This document shows, one piece after another, positions 1-11,355 of a stretch of 64,000 nt of DNA (its first letter is position 1; every line of letters starts with the position of its first letter). The position numbers were made by a program, and so were the translations under genes. Below the pieces are notes generated by a model. The model saw only the letters and a program-made list of their open reading frames with translations. It ran no database searches and had not been told where the DNA came from. Location: assembly GCA_030685235.1 (NCBI GenBank), contig MU839100.1:248001-312000 (forward strand), in the 5' to 3' direction. The DNA comes from Copromyces sp. CBS 386.78 (lineage: Eukaryota > Ascomycota > Sordariomycetes > Sordariales > Sordariaceae).

Positions 1-576
1 ATCAGGCTTGTCCTCGGGGGAGCACGACAATGTCTCGCCATTGGCAAGGGTAATCTTGAGCTCGGTAATGTTCTCACCGATGAGACCGTGCTTGATGCTG
101 CTGCCGTGTGTGCCCGTGCTGATGGCACCAGCAATGCTCTGCTCGTTGATGCTGCCGAGACTAGGCAAAGCGAGCCCGCGGCGATCCAGTTCGTCACTGA
201 GCTGGTAAAGACGGATACCCGCTTGCACAGTAACGAGACCGGTCAAGTGATCAACGGAGATGATCTTGTTGAAGTTGTCCAGGTTGACAAGCCAGGACGA
301 GGTGCAGGTAATGTCGGAAGGAGAGTGACCGCAGCCGGTGGTGGTGACACGGCGACGGGCATGACGGGCCAAGCGGACGACCTTTTGAACTTCTGGGACC
401 GATTCCGGTTGAATGTAGAGCTCGGGCAAGCTGGTAAAGGTGCCGGCCCAGGTTCTGTGCACATGGGCAGCTTTTGCCCGGAAAGGAATGCCGCCATCGC
501 GCAGGCTGGCGAGCTCAATGATCTCGCGCACGTTGGACGGGAGGGAGGCGAGCGCCGGGTTGCTCTCGGTCGCCAT
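1..576 (-). CDS. ALO1: D-arabinono-1,4-lactone oxidase, N-terminal 192 residues (partial)
   Basis: This enzyme makes the last step of D-erythroascorbate synthesis: it oxidises D-arabinono-1,4-lactone with FAD, and in yeast it sits on the mitochondrial outer membrane. The reading frame runs without a break from an ATG at 576 to the window edge. The protein opens with MATESNPALASLP. It then shows the family signature for the FAD domain: a RTWAGTF stretch near residue 36, and GCGHSPSD near residue 75, whose histidine is the covalent FAD attachment site in the family. A nucleotide-binding stretch with SLGSINEQ and GTHGSS follows near residues 145-165. The catalytic C-terminal half lies beyond the window. 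The gene is read away from the window, with about 1.1 kb of non-coding DNA upstream of it. Other aldonolactone oxidases share this architecture, but in a fungus Alo1 is the expected member. Confidence 0.9.
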   Translation of the reverse strand, partial: MATESNPALASLPSNVREIIELASLRDGGIPFRAKAAHVHRTWAGTFTSLPELYIQPESVPEVQKVVRLARHARRRVTTTGCGHSPSDITCTSSWLVNLDNFNKIISVDHLTGLVTVQAGIRLYQLSDELDRRGLALPSLGSINEQSIAGAISTGTHGSSIKHGLIGENITELKITLANGETLSCSPEDKPD

Positions 577-1687
577 GTTGAGCGGTTGGGTTTCCCCAGA
601 TGATGGATGTTATACGAAAAGTTTTGCCCAGCCGAAGCAAAATGAGAACAAAAGAGAAAGATAGGTCTTTTTTCTAGTTACTATGACAGGACAGGGGCAG
701 CGATAAAGTTGCAATGACTTTGTTATGCGATCGAGGGCGAAAGCGGCCGGAGTGGAGATCCCGATATTTTCTACTGCGTATAACCGGAAGGAGCTACTAC
801 CACTTTGTGCCGGAGGCGGGGAGGTCAAAGAGGAAATCACGGCCGAAGCGCCAAGGATGTGAGCCTCGACGACGGCAGGCGATAATGCAAACTATCGAAT
901 TTTCAAAGGACTGGCAAGCCCGTCATTCATCGATGAGCTGTTTGAGGAAGCAGAGAAAATGAAAAGGTGAAATGGCAGTTGCCGTTGCATCAGACAGACG
1001 GGTCTCGATCGGTAGGAACTCCGATCGGAGGGATCCACGCTAAGTTGACCAATCCATTGCCTTCTCTGATTGGCCAAGATCTCATTGTCTAGACTCCTTG
1101 GCTCGGAGACCCTTGGTGATGTTGTGCTGCATCAGCACTGACGACATTTGTTTACTTTCTCAAGCCAACTGCTGTGTGGCTCTCGAGGCAATTCACATTT
1201 CACTCGGCGATAATATGATGTGAATAAGGAGTATTTGTTGAACAACCATTAAAGGAAGATATACCTCAAGTTACCTATGGGATTAAACATTCAAACAATC
1301 TCCTGAGAACCTCTGAGGTATTAGCGAACCCTTCAGGCCAACCGTTGACTGATCGACATCTCCCTGCACTCTTGGCCCCGCCCTATGTTGTTTACCCCTG
1401 AGCCGCATGAACAACGTCGTGTCATCGAGAAATCCACCACCCAAGACCGTTATGAAAAGACCAAATCTGAATTTCTGGATTTAGTATTGCGGAGGGGCTG
1501 TGGTTGAAGGCCAAAAGCACAAAGTTCCCCCTCGGAAAGCTGATGGATCATCTTGTCCCAGGGATATTAAAAAGCAAGCCCAGAATGCCAAACTCCCAGC
1601 TGCCAAAGACCCCAAATTCTGGACATAAATGAGAGAACTCCCGCAGCTGTGCAACCACATCGTTGGCCACAACCTAGCCCTGAGCCC
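577..1687. other. Intergenic: promoter side of ALO1 and 3' side of the CCHC gene
   Basis: About 1.1 kb without a convincing reading frame. It should hold the ALO1 promoter and leader, since that gene starts at 576 on the minus strand, and the terminator of the CCHC gene. I see no tRNA, repeat or other structured element. Confidence 0.6.
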
Positions 1688-2863
1688 TTAAACTCTCAGG
1701 GTACCGACCTCCCGGTACAGGGCGACGCGGCCATGTCTGGGCTTGATCTGGTAGCAAAGGGTGACCGGATCACCAGTGAGGTTCTTCTTGCAGTACTTGC
1801 AGTCGATCTCTCTGGTCGCCATAGACACTGGGCCCTCCCACTTGTTGTCACACATTGCCTTGATGCAGAGCCACTGGCCCTGATATTCCTCCTTGCCCAG
1901 CTGCTTGTGGACATACTCGGGGTTGCCTGGATGGCTAGACAAGCACTTCATGATGTGCTGGATCATCGTCTCGTTGGTTGCAGGGGGCTGATTGGAATCT
2001 GGAACGACGTTCTGGATGATGTGGCTGGCCTTGCGTGCAAGCTCCTGGTACTCGTTCTGTTCCTTGCTCGTGAAGACAGCTTCAGCGCTAGGCTGCTTGT
2101 TGTCCTTTCTGTCGTCCTTCTTGTCAGGGCCGTTGAGAGGACAGGTCTTTGCAGTATGGCCGTGCCAGTCGCAGAGCTGGCACGCGGCGCTCTTATCACC
2201 CGGTGCAGGATAGCCAATCGAAGCCGATGAGGGCAGGTCGTTCAACTTGAGTGACTTGAGGGGGATACGGAAAGTTTCTGGGCTGGGAGGCGGAGGTTTG
2301 GGAAACTCGGGGGTGGTGGTATGGGATGCGCCGGAGCCCTTCGGGGGCGGAGGGATTGGTGAACCGTTCGTGTTCTTAGGCGGAGAGCAGGCAGGCTCTT
2401 TGTCGGAGTCACGCTCGTAGTCTGGGGTAGAGACCCGTGAAAACGAAGTCGGGGGAGTGGTGAACTGGACAGTCTTGGGAGCAGGAGCAGGAGGATTGTA
2501 ATCAATACTGTCAAATTGATCCCAGCGCTGAGGAGCACTTGTCGCACGAGGAAAGCTGGTGTAATGCGTCGGCAATGTTGAAAACAGGCTCTCGGGGTAA
2601 CCAACAGCGCTCTGTAGGGGAAGCTGGTTCGCCATGGGAGGGATGTATCTCACGGCTCCCGGTGGATGCTGAGGTCCCGATGGATATTGAGGTCCGGATA
2701 GAACCTGAACCTGAGGTCCCGATGGAAACTGTGTTGGTATACACTGCGGTTGCGGGATTGGCGCGGCAGAATTCGTCGCATAGCTAGCGTACGGAACATA
2801 GTATTCCTCGCGATCGGTGACCGAAGAGCCGCGGTAGCCGCGGCGGGGTGGATTGTCGCTCAT
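1688..2863 (-). CDS. CCHC zinc-knuckle protein of unknown function
   Basis: A 391-residue protein with no family I can name. The start is placed at the ATG at 2863 (MSDNPPRRGYRGS). The frame stays open about 105 codons further upstream, but that part reads like translated leader. The first 240 residues are rich in proline, serine and glutamine and look disordered, with repeated SGPQ units and runs of prolines. A canonical zinc knuckle follows: CQLCDWHGHTAKTC, spacing CX2CX4HX4C. The conserved-looking C-terminal part ends in a second cysteine pair, CKYC, with a further cysteine about 13 residues on. A CCHC knuckle usually binds single-stranded nucleic acid, so an RNA- or DNA-binding role is a reasonable inference only. 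It is divergent from rec8 across an 879-bp spacer. Confidence 0.75.
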   Translation of the reverse strand: MSDNPPRRGYRGSSVTDREEYYVPYASYATNSAAPIPQPQCIPTQFPSGPQVQVLSGPQYPSGPQHPPGAVRYIPPMANQLPLQSAVGYPESLFSTLPTHYTSFPRATSAPQRWDQFDSIDYNPPAPAPKTVQFTTPPTSFSRVSTPDYERDSDKEPACSPPKNTNGSPIPPPPKGSGASHTTTPEFPKPPPPSPETFRIPLKSLKLNDLPSSASIGYPAPGDKSAACQLCDWHGHTAKTCPLNGPDKKDDRKDNKQPSAEAVFTSKEQNEYQELARKASHIIQNVVPDSNQPPATNETMIQHIMKCLSSHPGNPEYVHKQLGKEEYQGQWLCIKAMCDNKWEGPVSMATREIDCKYCKKNLTGDPVTLCYQIKPRHGRVALYREVGTLRV

Positions 2864-3742
2864 TGCGAGAATATCAGGATGAGTTGCTAGAGGCTTTTTT
2901 TCGGCGCGAGTTTCGTCGGCGAGAGCACTTCTGAGGGCGATGGTTCCGCAGAACTTGTCGGTGTTGAGCGGAGGACGGCTCGTTTGGCAGGGTGACAGAG
3001 AGCCTTCTGAAGAAAAGTTTGGGTGTAGAGTTGTTGTCCGGGCAAGCCTCTTGCCCTGAACAAATAAGGTGGTCTGGGAAGAAGATGTTGTTGCGAAGGC
3101 GAGTGTCTTGAGATGGGTTTTAAGAAGATAAAAACCAGAAGACGGGGGACGGGATGTGGGAGGTCGGCCGACAACCAAGGAAGTCGAGTTGTCCCAGGGG
3201 CAGTGAATGGCTCAGGCCACGCTGCTCTGGGTCGAAAGTATTCGACTTGAAGACGGAAGGTGCGAGTGACTTGCGTTGCGAGCCGCTCCTTCCTTTTCTG
3301 AAAAAGAGAGCCGCGAGTATCGCGAATTGTGGGAGGAAAAACGTGATCCGACACCTCGTCGACAGTACCAGCCCTGCGTTTCAATTCGGACAGCCGACCG
3401 TCCGTAATCTTCATCCCACCGAATTGGTCGCCTCAGTGCCACACATTGTACTCCGGTCGAGTCGTTGTTTGCGCGTCTTTCCATCCCATCTCGGTCATGT
3501 CCACGTAGAACGCGTCCAACTCTCGCACCCGACATTAAGCATCTTTTAGCCCACTGCCCCTCTTCACCCGCGCTCACTCCCGATTCCCTCACCAAGGTTC
3601 TCCTTCGTAGCCTTTCTTTTCTCGATATCTCCATTCGAAACTTATCATCAACCTTCACGCATCATATCCTTTGAGGTTCTGGCCTCCTTCACCAACTTGA
3701 GAATAAGAACCTCTCAGTCTCACACAACCGTTCCTAGCCACC
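2864..3742. promoter_or_regulatory. Divergent promoter region between the CCHC gene and rec8
   Basis: This 879-bp spacer must hold the promoters and leaders of two genes reading in opposite directions. The part next to the CCHC gene stays open in that gene's frame for about 105 codons. No clear TATA box was seen. The last 200 bases before rec8 are pyrimidine-rich on the plus strand, which is usual for a fungal core promoter and leader. Confidence 0.5.
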
Positions 3743-6232
3743 ATGTTCTACAGTCACGAAAGTAAATAGATTCACTCCTCTTTCAGCTGGAATGTGACGA
3801 TGAAGTTGTACTAATTCCTTCACCAGTCTTGACCAACCAGCAGTATGGTGTTGCCACCGTCTGGTAAGTGAACCTGAGTCAACTTTCGCGAACCTTTCTG
3901 CGACTTCAAGGTGAGACGGCTCAAACTAACGCAACTCTACCCTTCTCCAGGTTGGTGTCCACCTTTGGACTCAGATCCAGCAACAGAAAGATCTCGCGCA
4001 AGGCTATCCAAGAAGTCAATGTCCGCAAAGCCTGCGAGACCATCCTCCAGCCGGGCGCCCCCATCGCCTTACGACTGCAGGGAAGGCTGCTATATGGCGT
4101 CTCGAGGGTCTTCTCGCAGCAGTGCTCCTATGTGCTCACCGACGCTGAGAAGATCCATATGCACATGAGATGCTTCTACAATGTCTTAGGGGGCAGCGAG
4201 AATGCCCTCGATCCGCAAGCCGGAAAGGCAAAGTATGTTTTCCCCCCATTGCGACGACCAGAGAGATGTGTCAGTCTAACCTCACATTTGCAGACGCAAC
4301 CAACTCATACTTCCGGATGATCCAGACTTCGAGGTCGAAATGGGACTCCCAGCCTTCCACTTCGACGAGGAAGGAAACCTGGCTTCGCAATTCCACAGTC
4401 AAGCCTCACGCAAGACTTCGTCCCAATTCTCGCCGCTTGACAGGTTCAACCTCACACCGGATGGCAGCGGCTCCTTTATCATCGGCCTTGATCTACCTCA
4501 ATCCTCTCCAGTAGATCCTCTGTACTCTCAACACTCTTCCTACTCGTTGGGACCCCTTTCTCAACACAAGCCTGACGACGATATGATGCAGTTTGGTGAA
4601 CCCGAGGCCAACGCCGAGATTTTCGGTGATTGGGGAATCGAGATCGACGCTGACGGCAACGTGATGGCAACCGTGGACGAGCCTGAGCTGCCCATTCTGC
4701 CACGCCCCGAGGAGGAGCGCGCTCATGCCACTGCATCTGGCCAAATTCGTGGCGAATCGGAATTCTACTTTGACGATCAAGGTGACCTGCTGATGAACGA
4801 GGGCACTACCCCTCCGCCTGAGGCCGACGAAGTCCCTGGCCTTGTCCCAGACCAAGTTGAGCAAGCTCAAGAAGACCAAATCATGGAAGAAGCTGAGGAA
4901 GCACAAGTCATTGCGGACGAACCTGTGGTTGAGGCAGTCGCCGCACCTGTTCTACGTCGTCAGCGCCGCCGCGCTGTGCTGGCACCCGACGAGGACACCA
5001 AAATCAGTCGCCATGAACTGAAGTCATGGAGTAATGATTACCTTGCCAATGTCGAGCGGGCGAACAACGCTTCTAGACGCGCGGCCGCAACGAACCCAGC
5101 TGCTGCCAAAAAACACGCATACGATCTCGTATTTGGTCGCGGAGTTGGGGGTGTCGGAACCTTTGATAATGGTTTGGACTCCGGAAACCATCGCAGTCAT
5201 CCACTGGCAAGTCTCTTTGCAGGCGCCGACTTCGCTGCCGAAGTCTTGGACATCGACATTAACGTGGAGGACCAAGTCGGAGGAAGACGCAGCCATCGGC
5301 GCACAGCCCTCGAAGCACTCGAGTTAGAGGAAGAAGACGCCGAGAGACGTGTCCGTCGCCGCCTCAGCGATGAGAACGAAGAAGAACAACAACAAGAGCA
5401 ACCGCAGCAGAATCCCGAGCCGCAAACCGAGGCAGGCCGAGGCTTGTTTACCGGAGGAGCCGAAGAAGACGCCGAAATTGGAAGAAGAGATGGCTCAGCA
5501 CTCCCCGATATTCCCTCCGACGCTCCCTGGAACCGGCCCCCATCCCTCGTGCCGGGCTCATCAGTCAAAGGCGACAGTCACCACCCCGGATCCAGCCGTC
5601 AAGTGAGCGCCAGTCCACTCCACAGCCGTGGCAGCCACTTGGCTCACCTTCCTCCCATCGATCGCCTCAGCGACGCCGGATCCTACGCGCCATTCTTGCA
5701 CTCCGGCAGCGTCACCGGCTTTTCATCTGATCCCATCATGCCGCCTGGAGAAGATGAGCCGCAGCTTCCGCACTTGCCTGGCGGCTCTCATGGTAGCCAG
5801 CTCCTGCGCCGTAGTCCTTCCGGCGAAGCTGGAGCCGGTACACAGGCTGTGGCCGAAACCTCCCAAGTCATGCGAGACGCTCTAGACCGTGACGGCCGCA
5901 ACTTCTTGACATACGTCAACATGGTAGCCAAAACTAGGGGAGGGACGCGTTCCCTCGGCGGTGGTACACCCTCCCAAGCCGTGGGTGACGGAGACGGTAA
6001 CAGGCGTCTCAGACAGTGGGTTGCCTTTGACGAGCTGTTGGATGAACCTAGGGACAGAACCCGGCAGGTGGCGACGCAGGCTTTCTACAACGTGCTGGTC
6101 CTTGCGACCAAGAACGCGATCAAGGTCGAGCAGGACATGGAGGACTTCCAGCCTTTTGGTGAGATTCGAGTGGGCGTTGAGGTGTCGGAGGCTGAGATGC
6201 TGGGTATGATGGAGGAGGATGGTGATGAATGA
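3743..6232 (+). CDS. rec8: Meiotic cohesin kleisin subunit Rec8
   Basis: Rec8 is the meiosis-specific kleisin that closes the cohesin ring on Smc1-Smc3; separase cuts it at the meiotic divisions. Four exons, 3743..3761, 3827..3863, 3951..4232 and 4294..6232, give 758 residues and all junctions are in frame. The N-terminus MFYSHEILT with GVATVWLVSTFG and QLILPDDPDF near residue 120 is the Rad21/Rec8 N-terminal domain that binds Smc3. The middle is acidic, rich in glutamate and glutamine, and disordered. Residues about 702-740 (RQVATQAFYNVLVLATKN, then FGEIRVGV) form the C-terminal winged helix that binds Smc1. I prefer Rec8 over mitotic Rad21 because the N-terminus starts MFYSHEIL and the divergence is high, but the two are paralogues. 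The gene converges on mrs6. Confidence 0.88.
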
Positions 6233-6784
6233 GTGAGTGGTGCGGAGGACTTTGCGAACGACACGCACTTATCGACATGATTGGTGCCGACGTTGCGGTC
6301 CGTTTTATCCTATTTTTATTTCGAGGTTCGGGTTGTCTGGTTGAGAAATGGGATAAGGTATGCTTTGCTCCCCATGGGTTGATTTTGAATGGGGGAAAGA
6401 TCAAATGAGATACCGTCATGGATGGTTTGCCAGGCATTCGTGTCTCTGGCGACAACCGTTCGGGAGTTTGTGGTGGATGGGATCTCAGGTTCTACTAAGG
6501 ATATAGGGGACTTGATATTCGGAGAGGTATGGGAAGGGACAACTGATTTCAGGCGAACGACAACTCTTCAACACGCTGGGGCTCACTTTGAGAGAAGGGA
6601 ACCGTCATTTCGCAGCTGAACAATATCACAATGAATCAGTTCCAAGATAGCACAAAGATGAAAATCGCAATTGAGTGGTAGAAGTTTAATAAAATTATTT
6701 TTCTTAAAATATGCCGAGGCATGTTCAAAGGGCTGTGCATATGATAGTAAAGAGACCAGCCCTTACCGTGATCCTCACTGAGAA
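6233..6784. other. Convergent 3' region between rec8 and mrs6
   Basis: A 552-bp spacer between the ends of two genes that face each other. It should contain both terminators. AT-rich stretches around 6640-6710 are suitable for 3'-end formation on either strand. I see no gene. Confidence 0.5.
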
Positions 6785-8546
6785 TCATTCAAAGTCATCA
6801 TCATCCACGGGTTCACGATCTGTGAAAACCATGTACTCTGCATCATCAACTGTGTCGCCAACAACCTTCTTCCACGCCTCACGAACATGCTTCAGCAATG
6901 AATCGTCCATAGAGAGGGAAAGAGAAGGGCCGGGCAGATCAAGGGTCAACTGATCAAGTCGACTTTGTTTCACACCCGCAGCCTGCTCATAGTATAACTG
7001 ATACAAGCACTGGGGAACTTGATCATGGTCCACGGCGGAGAGAAAGGATTCAAGAGCACGGCTCAAGACCTCCTTGGAGTTGGAAGTAGCCATTGTGGAC
7101 AAGTATAAGACACCTATTGATTTCCAGTTAGCCTTTGCTCCTCACATATTATGAATGATGCAAAAAGGTTGAAGGGATGAGAGTACGATCAGAATGTCAG
7201 AGGTAGTTATCGTCAACGCCGAAGCTTGGACAATGTAGATAAGTATTCAAGATGTGGATCATCATAGTACTCGGGAGGCAAGTGCTGAAAGGAGAATGGA
7301 ATGGATAAAACTTACTCTGACCATTGGGGCATTCGCCAGTACCGCTAGAGTGAGCGAAAACATAGACTGGGGAAGTGTTTGCCGCGCCGGATATTGTTAG
7401 TGAGCCCGCAGGCAGAGCGACGACAGCAACGCATGGTGTCGGTGCCCCCTCGATGGTAGACTCAAACAAGCTCTTGAGCGGAGAACCAACAACGGCCACT
7501 AGCCTACTGATGCTCGGTTCATCACCAACGCTTCCGTCCCCACGCACGAGCAACTTGGTTTTCACCTTGTCGCCGCTGGTCAGCTCGAGCTCAACCTCGT
7601 CGGTAGCAGTAGCCATTGACTTGATACCAGCACCAAGCATGTACACAGCACCACCAACCGCACCAGCTCGACAGGCAACTTGAGCAATCTCAGAAATGCC
7701 ACCCCATTTGGGATAGAGAGCAGCAAAGCCGGGACCAAAGTGACCCATGGAGGTGAGATGACGATAGATGATGGACAATCCGTCCTCGGTGCTGATCCTG
7801 CCATCCAGCGAGAGCGTGAGAGCGATGATGTAGGCCTTGAGCTCGGCATCCATCTTGAAGTGCTCCTGTAGGAAGTCCACCAAGGGTTTGTCGACAAAAG
7901 GCTTCCAGGCATCTCTCTGCTCCGGACTGTCGTAGTCCAGCACGAACTTGAGAAACTTCATCAGTCCGCGCTTTGCCTTGGCCGAGATGGCAGTGGTCGA
8001 AAAGACGTCTTCGCGAGTTGAGGGGATGCGGACAAGGCTGGGTTGCTGTGCGGGGTCGAGGGGTGCTTTGAAGATGTAGAATGATCCGACGGCGAGGAAT
8101 TCCACCTGCCGGTACGCCCGGGAAGAAACCAATTGAGATAGCAGCTCCGAGCGGGCGTGGATCAACTGCGGTGCTAGTGCCAACGAGTACGCTCTGGGGA
8201 ATGAGAGACCCGCAACATCCGGGTTGGTGATGGACGCGGACCTGAAGAGGCCTTTGTCCTCGGTAGCCAGACGGTCAACCCAGGACTCAGCTTCTTGCAG
8301 GCTGAAAGCCGCTTCCGCCCCGCCATAGTAGTCATTGGGGTCTATGTGCAAAATGTTCTTGCCCGATCGCGAAAGGGATCTTCAAGGCGGAGAACAGCTA
8401 TGTCAGTCGGTCAGTTAGACGGGAGAACGATGGAAGTCGGATAGACAAGAGGGGAAGTTTGCTTACAGTGCAAGCAGAGACTGCTGCAGTCCGGTGCCGC
8501 AGATGACGACATCCCAGAGGGTGTCGCTGATAGATCCCATCGCCAT
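6785..8546 (-). CDS. MRS6: Rab escort protein (Rab geranylgeranyltransferase component A)
   Basis: The Rab escort protein presents newly made Rab GTPases to the prenyl transferase and carries them to membranes. The gene has three exons, 8467..8546, 7316..8379 and 6785..7113, giving 490 residues. The N-terminal dinucleotide-fold sequence WDVVICGTGLQQSLLAL runs across the first intron into HIDPNDYYGG, the classic GDI/REP signature. The second conserved block, LYPKWGGISEIAQVACRAG, lies near residues 245-265. The third exon supplies the C-terminal part, entered through the junction SVLYLSTM, and ends in an acidic tail. The start could be the ATG at 8546 or 8540, since the protein begins MAMGS. 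GDI is the close relative; the sequence starting SDTLWDVVICGTGLQQS and the extended C-terminus fit REP better. Confidence 0.9.
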
Positions 8547-9766
8547 GACTAGGGACTCTGTGGTTCGCGGAACTGGCAGTCTGCTGGGAAAAGAGTTGGG
8601 AAGAGGAAGCGAGGGTTGCAGCGGAAATTTTGAAATGAAGTTAAAAGTGTTTGTTTGGTTCTTGCGGAGCCGGCAGTTCCTCGGACCGGTGTGGTTTTTA
8701 TCGGCCCCGCCAAAGCTTTCACTTTTGTTGGTCTTTGCTCTGCCCCCCGCCTGGCAAACGCGCGGGCGCACGGGCCATTGGCCAAGCTTCGAAATTGTCA
8801 AAATTCGACGGCCATCCGCCCAAATTTCCCTTTTTCTCTCATCAACCACTCAACGAAGAGACGCGATCGCTGCTGCTGTTTCGGCAGCCCAACAGTATCG
8901 CGGGCGTCTTGGAGAGCCTTTCATTAGGTCTCTTCGAAGTTGAGTGGCAGATTGATGCCACAAACAGCCCTTCCGTATCTCCTGCCTTAGAATCACCACA
9001 TGTGAGGGCGGGTCGAAGTATCGGCACATTTCTTCAACCATGCTATGATGTTGATATGCCTCCAATTATTCGTGATACCCAACTGTGAAAGCTTGAACGT
9101 TAGAATGGCACGGAGCAGCGCAAACCGATGGTCAGAACCATAATGTGGTCCGTCGGCTCTTTCAAAGCCGCATGTCTCCATCCGCGGTCGTCATGGGCTG
9201 TCACTACGAACTTCGACACAATAATGATGGCTGAAGGAGGGATTGGAAGTCCAGAGACTGTCTCACTTGCAGGATGATGTTACTGGGTATCTACTACTTA
9301 TGTTGCGTTGTTCTCCGAGCATAGACGAGACTGAATGGGTGGGCTCTGGTTGGCTCCTTGACTGAGCAACAGGCAGCCTCCATCTCTCCATAAAAGTGAT
9401 GGTATTTTCCCAATGCCTTCTCTGGCCGTAACCATGGACTATCCGGGGTACGGGCATCTTCGATTTATCGGCCTGTATCTCCTGTCTCCCTTGACCTGCC
9501 CAATCGAGATCCTCCGCCTAGTCGATGCCGTTGCTGATCGTTCATCCCTCCTCGGTCATGGTCGGTAGCTGAGAGCGTAGAGATCATGATGCTTCATCCA
9601 GACCATGCCTATCGTCCATTCATCGCATCGGCGACCAGCTCCTCACCATCAACATTCGCCCCGAACCTAAAACCGATGTTCCGCTCAAAATTCCGCAACG
9701 CCGTCGTCAGGTCGTAGTACCGGCCCCCGAGATCAACATATACGTGATGCTCCATCCCTCAATGCT
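8547..9766. other. Intergenic region upstream of mrs6
   Basis: About 1.2 kb that carries the mrs6 promoter (8.55-9.0 kb) and the 3' flank of the small secreted-protein gene. An uninterrupted 48-codon frame on the minus strand at 9609..9755 looks somewhat protein-like but joins no gene model; see the findings. Nothing else is supported. Confidence 0.5.
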
Positions 9767-10014
9767 TTAATCCTTCTTCGTATTACGAAGGGGTCTACAC
9801 ATGATACGTGTTAGCCGTCATGCAAATGGGAAAGATGGGAAGTTCAAGGGTCAAATACGTACCCGCAACCTTGAGGAGTTGTTACACCAAAATAGCAGTC
9901 GTCTGCATTCTTGGGTACGACTTGCTCGGGCTTGATGGGAGTGATGACTACGCCGGCACTGACGAGAGAGGCGCATAGGGAGAGCAGGGCGGTGGCGAGG
10001 GTGACTGGCTTCAT
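9767..10014 (-). CDS. Small secreted protein, 59 residues, unknown function
   Basis: Two exons, 9863..10014 and 9767..9794, encode 59 residues. The 68-bp intron starts with GTACGT, has a perfect branch sequence CTAAC and ends in GTGTAG. The first 20 residues (MKPVTLATALLSLCASLVSA) are a textbook signal peptide with an Ala-X-Ala-like cleavage site. The mature part of about 39 residues contains two cysteines, in DDCYFG and PQGCG, which could make one disulphide bond, and ends in a basic stretch, NTKKD. If the intron is retained the protein would stop at 56 residues. Small secreted proteins of this kind occur across filamentous fungi and are often lineage-restricted; no activity can be inferred. 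It stands alone between mrs6 and the Asterix gene. Confidence 0.6.
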
Positions 10015-11355
10015 GTTGACTTTTGTCGTAGGGCGATAGTGATAGTTCTCGGGATGAGCTCAGTTCTTTGTTGGAATGAGGTAATGAGTGTATATCTTGG
10101 TCGATGGATGTCTCGTTCAAGCGATTGGAGTTGTTAGGCTTGATGTTCAGACCAGCTGATGATATTATCGAATAATTATAGAACAGCGAATTGGAAGTTG
10201 AAGTGATGAACAGGTAGCGGTACGTTTAGACGAAGTGTTCCGCGGTGTCTTCACTCAATTAGGACGAACGAACACGCAAAAGAAACAGGAAAAATTGGGA
10301 GGCGAAGGCAGGACAAAAAGCGAGGAAAGAGCTAGAAAAATAAGATGGAATGAAGCGAAACATAAAATCGACTTGTATGAACCAGGTTGTATCGCTTGGA
10401 CCTCGAAACATCTCCTGACAGAGATTGGTATTGGAAGGCCATGGGATAATGTCACGTCGACCACTCGAGACGTCGCATCTGAAACTCCGTGAGCGGACGG
10501 GCGCTTAACAGCCCCTGACGACCTCGGCGTTTCACCATGACAGGCAACGCTATCCCAAGACCTAGGAGAAAGGTAACCCATGCCAGAGAACGAGATGGAG
10601 AATACACAAAGAATGATGACGTTTGGTATCCGACTGGATTTCTGCTGTTAATAGAAATATGGCCCTACGGGTTATCAACTTAACGATACTTTGTCCTGTT
10701 ACACCAGCTCACGACTAAGCAATGAATCTTAGGAAAAATGCATCGCTCCTGTATTCATAAGTCAAGAACATATGAAATAAGTGATAGCAGCTGTCCGAAA
10801 GACTTACACTGACCGAAATGTCTGGAAAGGGGTCAATAACGACGAGATCCCTTTTTCAGTGCCCTGTACCATCAGACATCAGCAACAGAGCCATTCCCCT
10901 CTCGATTCACCCTTCCTCAACCCCAATCAGCATATAGAAAAACGGAGTTGTCGCAGCGAATAATCTATTGTCGCCGAAAGGTTGCAATGGCCTTGGCTCA
11001 AATTTGCCGTGCGATTCATCACAGGCGCCATGGGATACCGTACCGGACTGGAGCACAACCCGACTACTCCTCCAATCTTCTGATCCTCGAAATCCATCAA
11101 GTGTTATGAAGTGAAATCCATTACCCAACCCTCGTCCTCTCGTTTTCGTCGTTAATAATATCATTACATCCTCGGAATTAATCGGGTATTATATATGGTG
11201 TACAGATTTCGTATTCCGGGCTTCTCCTCGTGGGGTTCGCCCAGGCTTCATTCTTTCGGTGTCGGGAAGACCGTCTCTCCAAGAAAACGAGAGTGTCCGT
11301 TCGTCGAAAGCGTTGGGAAAGGACCTCTGTTATGGGATATAACCTGCTTGGTGGT
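10015..11355. other. Intergenic region, no gene seen
   Basis: About 1.3 kb between the small secreted-protein gene and the 3' end of the Asterix gene. The frames present are short and lack protein-like composition. The promoter of the secreted protein must lie in its first few hundred bases. No repeats or RNA genes were recognised. Confidence 0.5.

Noticed and set aside
88..603. A 171-codon plus-strand frame at the left edge
   Set aside because: The minus strand encodes the FAD domain of lactone oxidase with the diagnostic GCGHSPSD motif; the plus frame is its shadow.
2864..3178. An N-terminal extension of the CCHC protein to 496 residues
   Set aside because: The extra 105 codons are low complexity and unlike the rest; the ATG at 2863 gives a cleaner protein. 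Not excluded.
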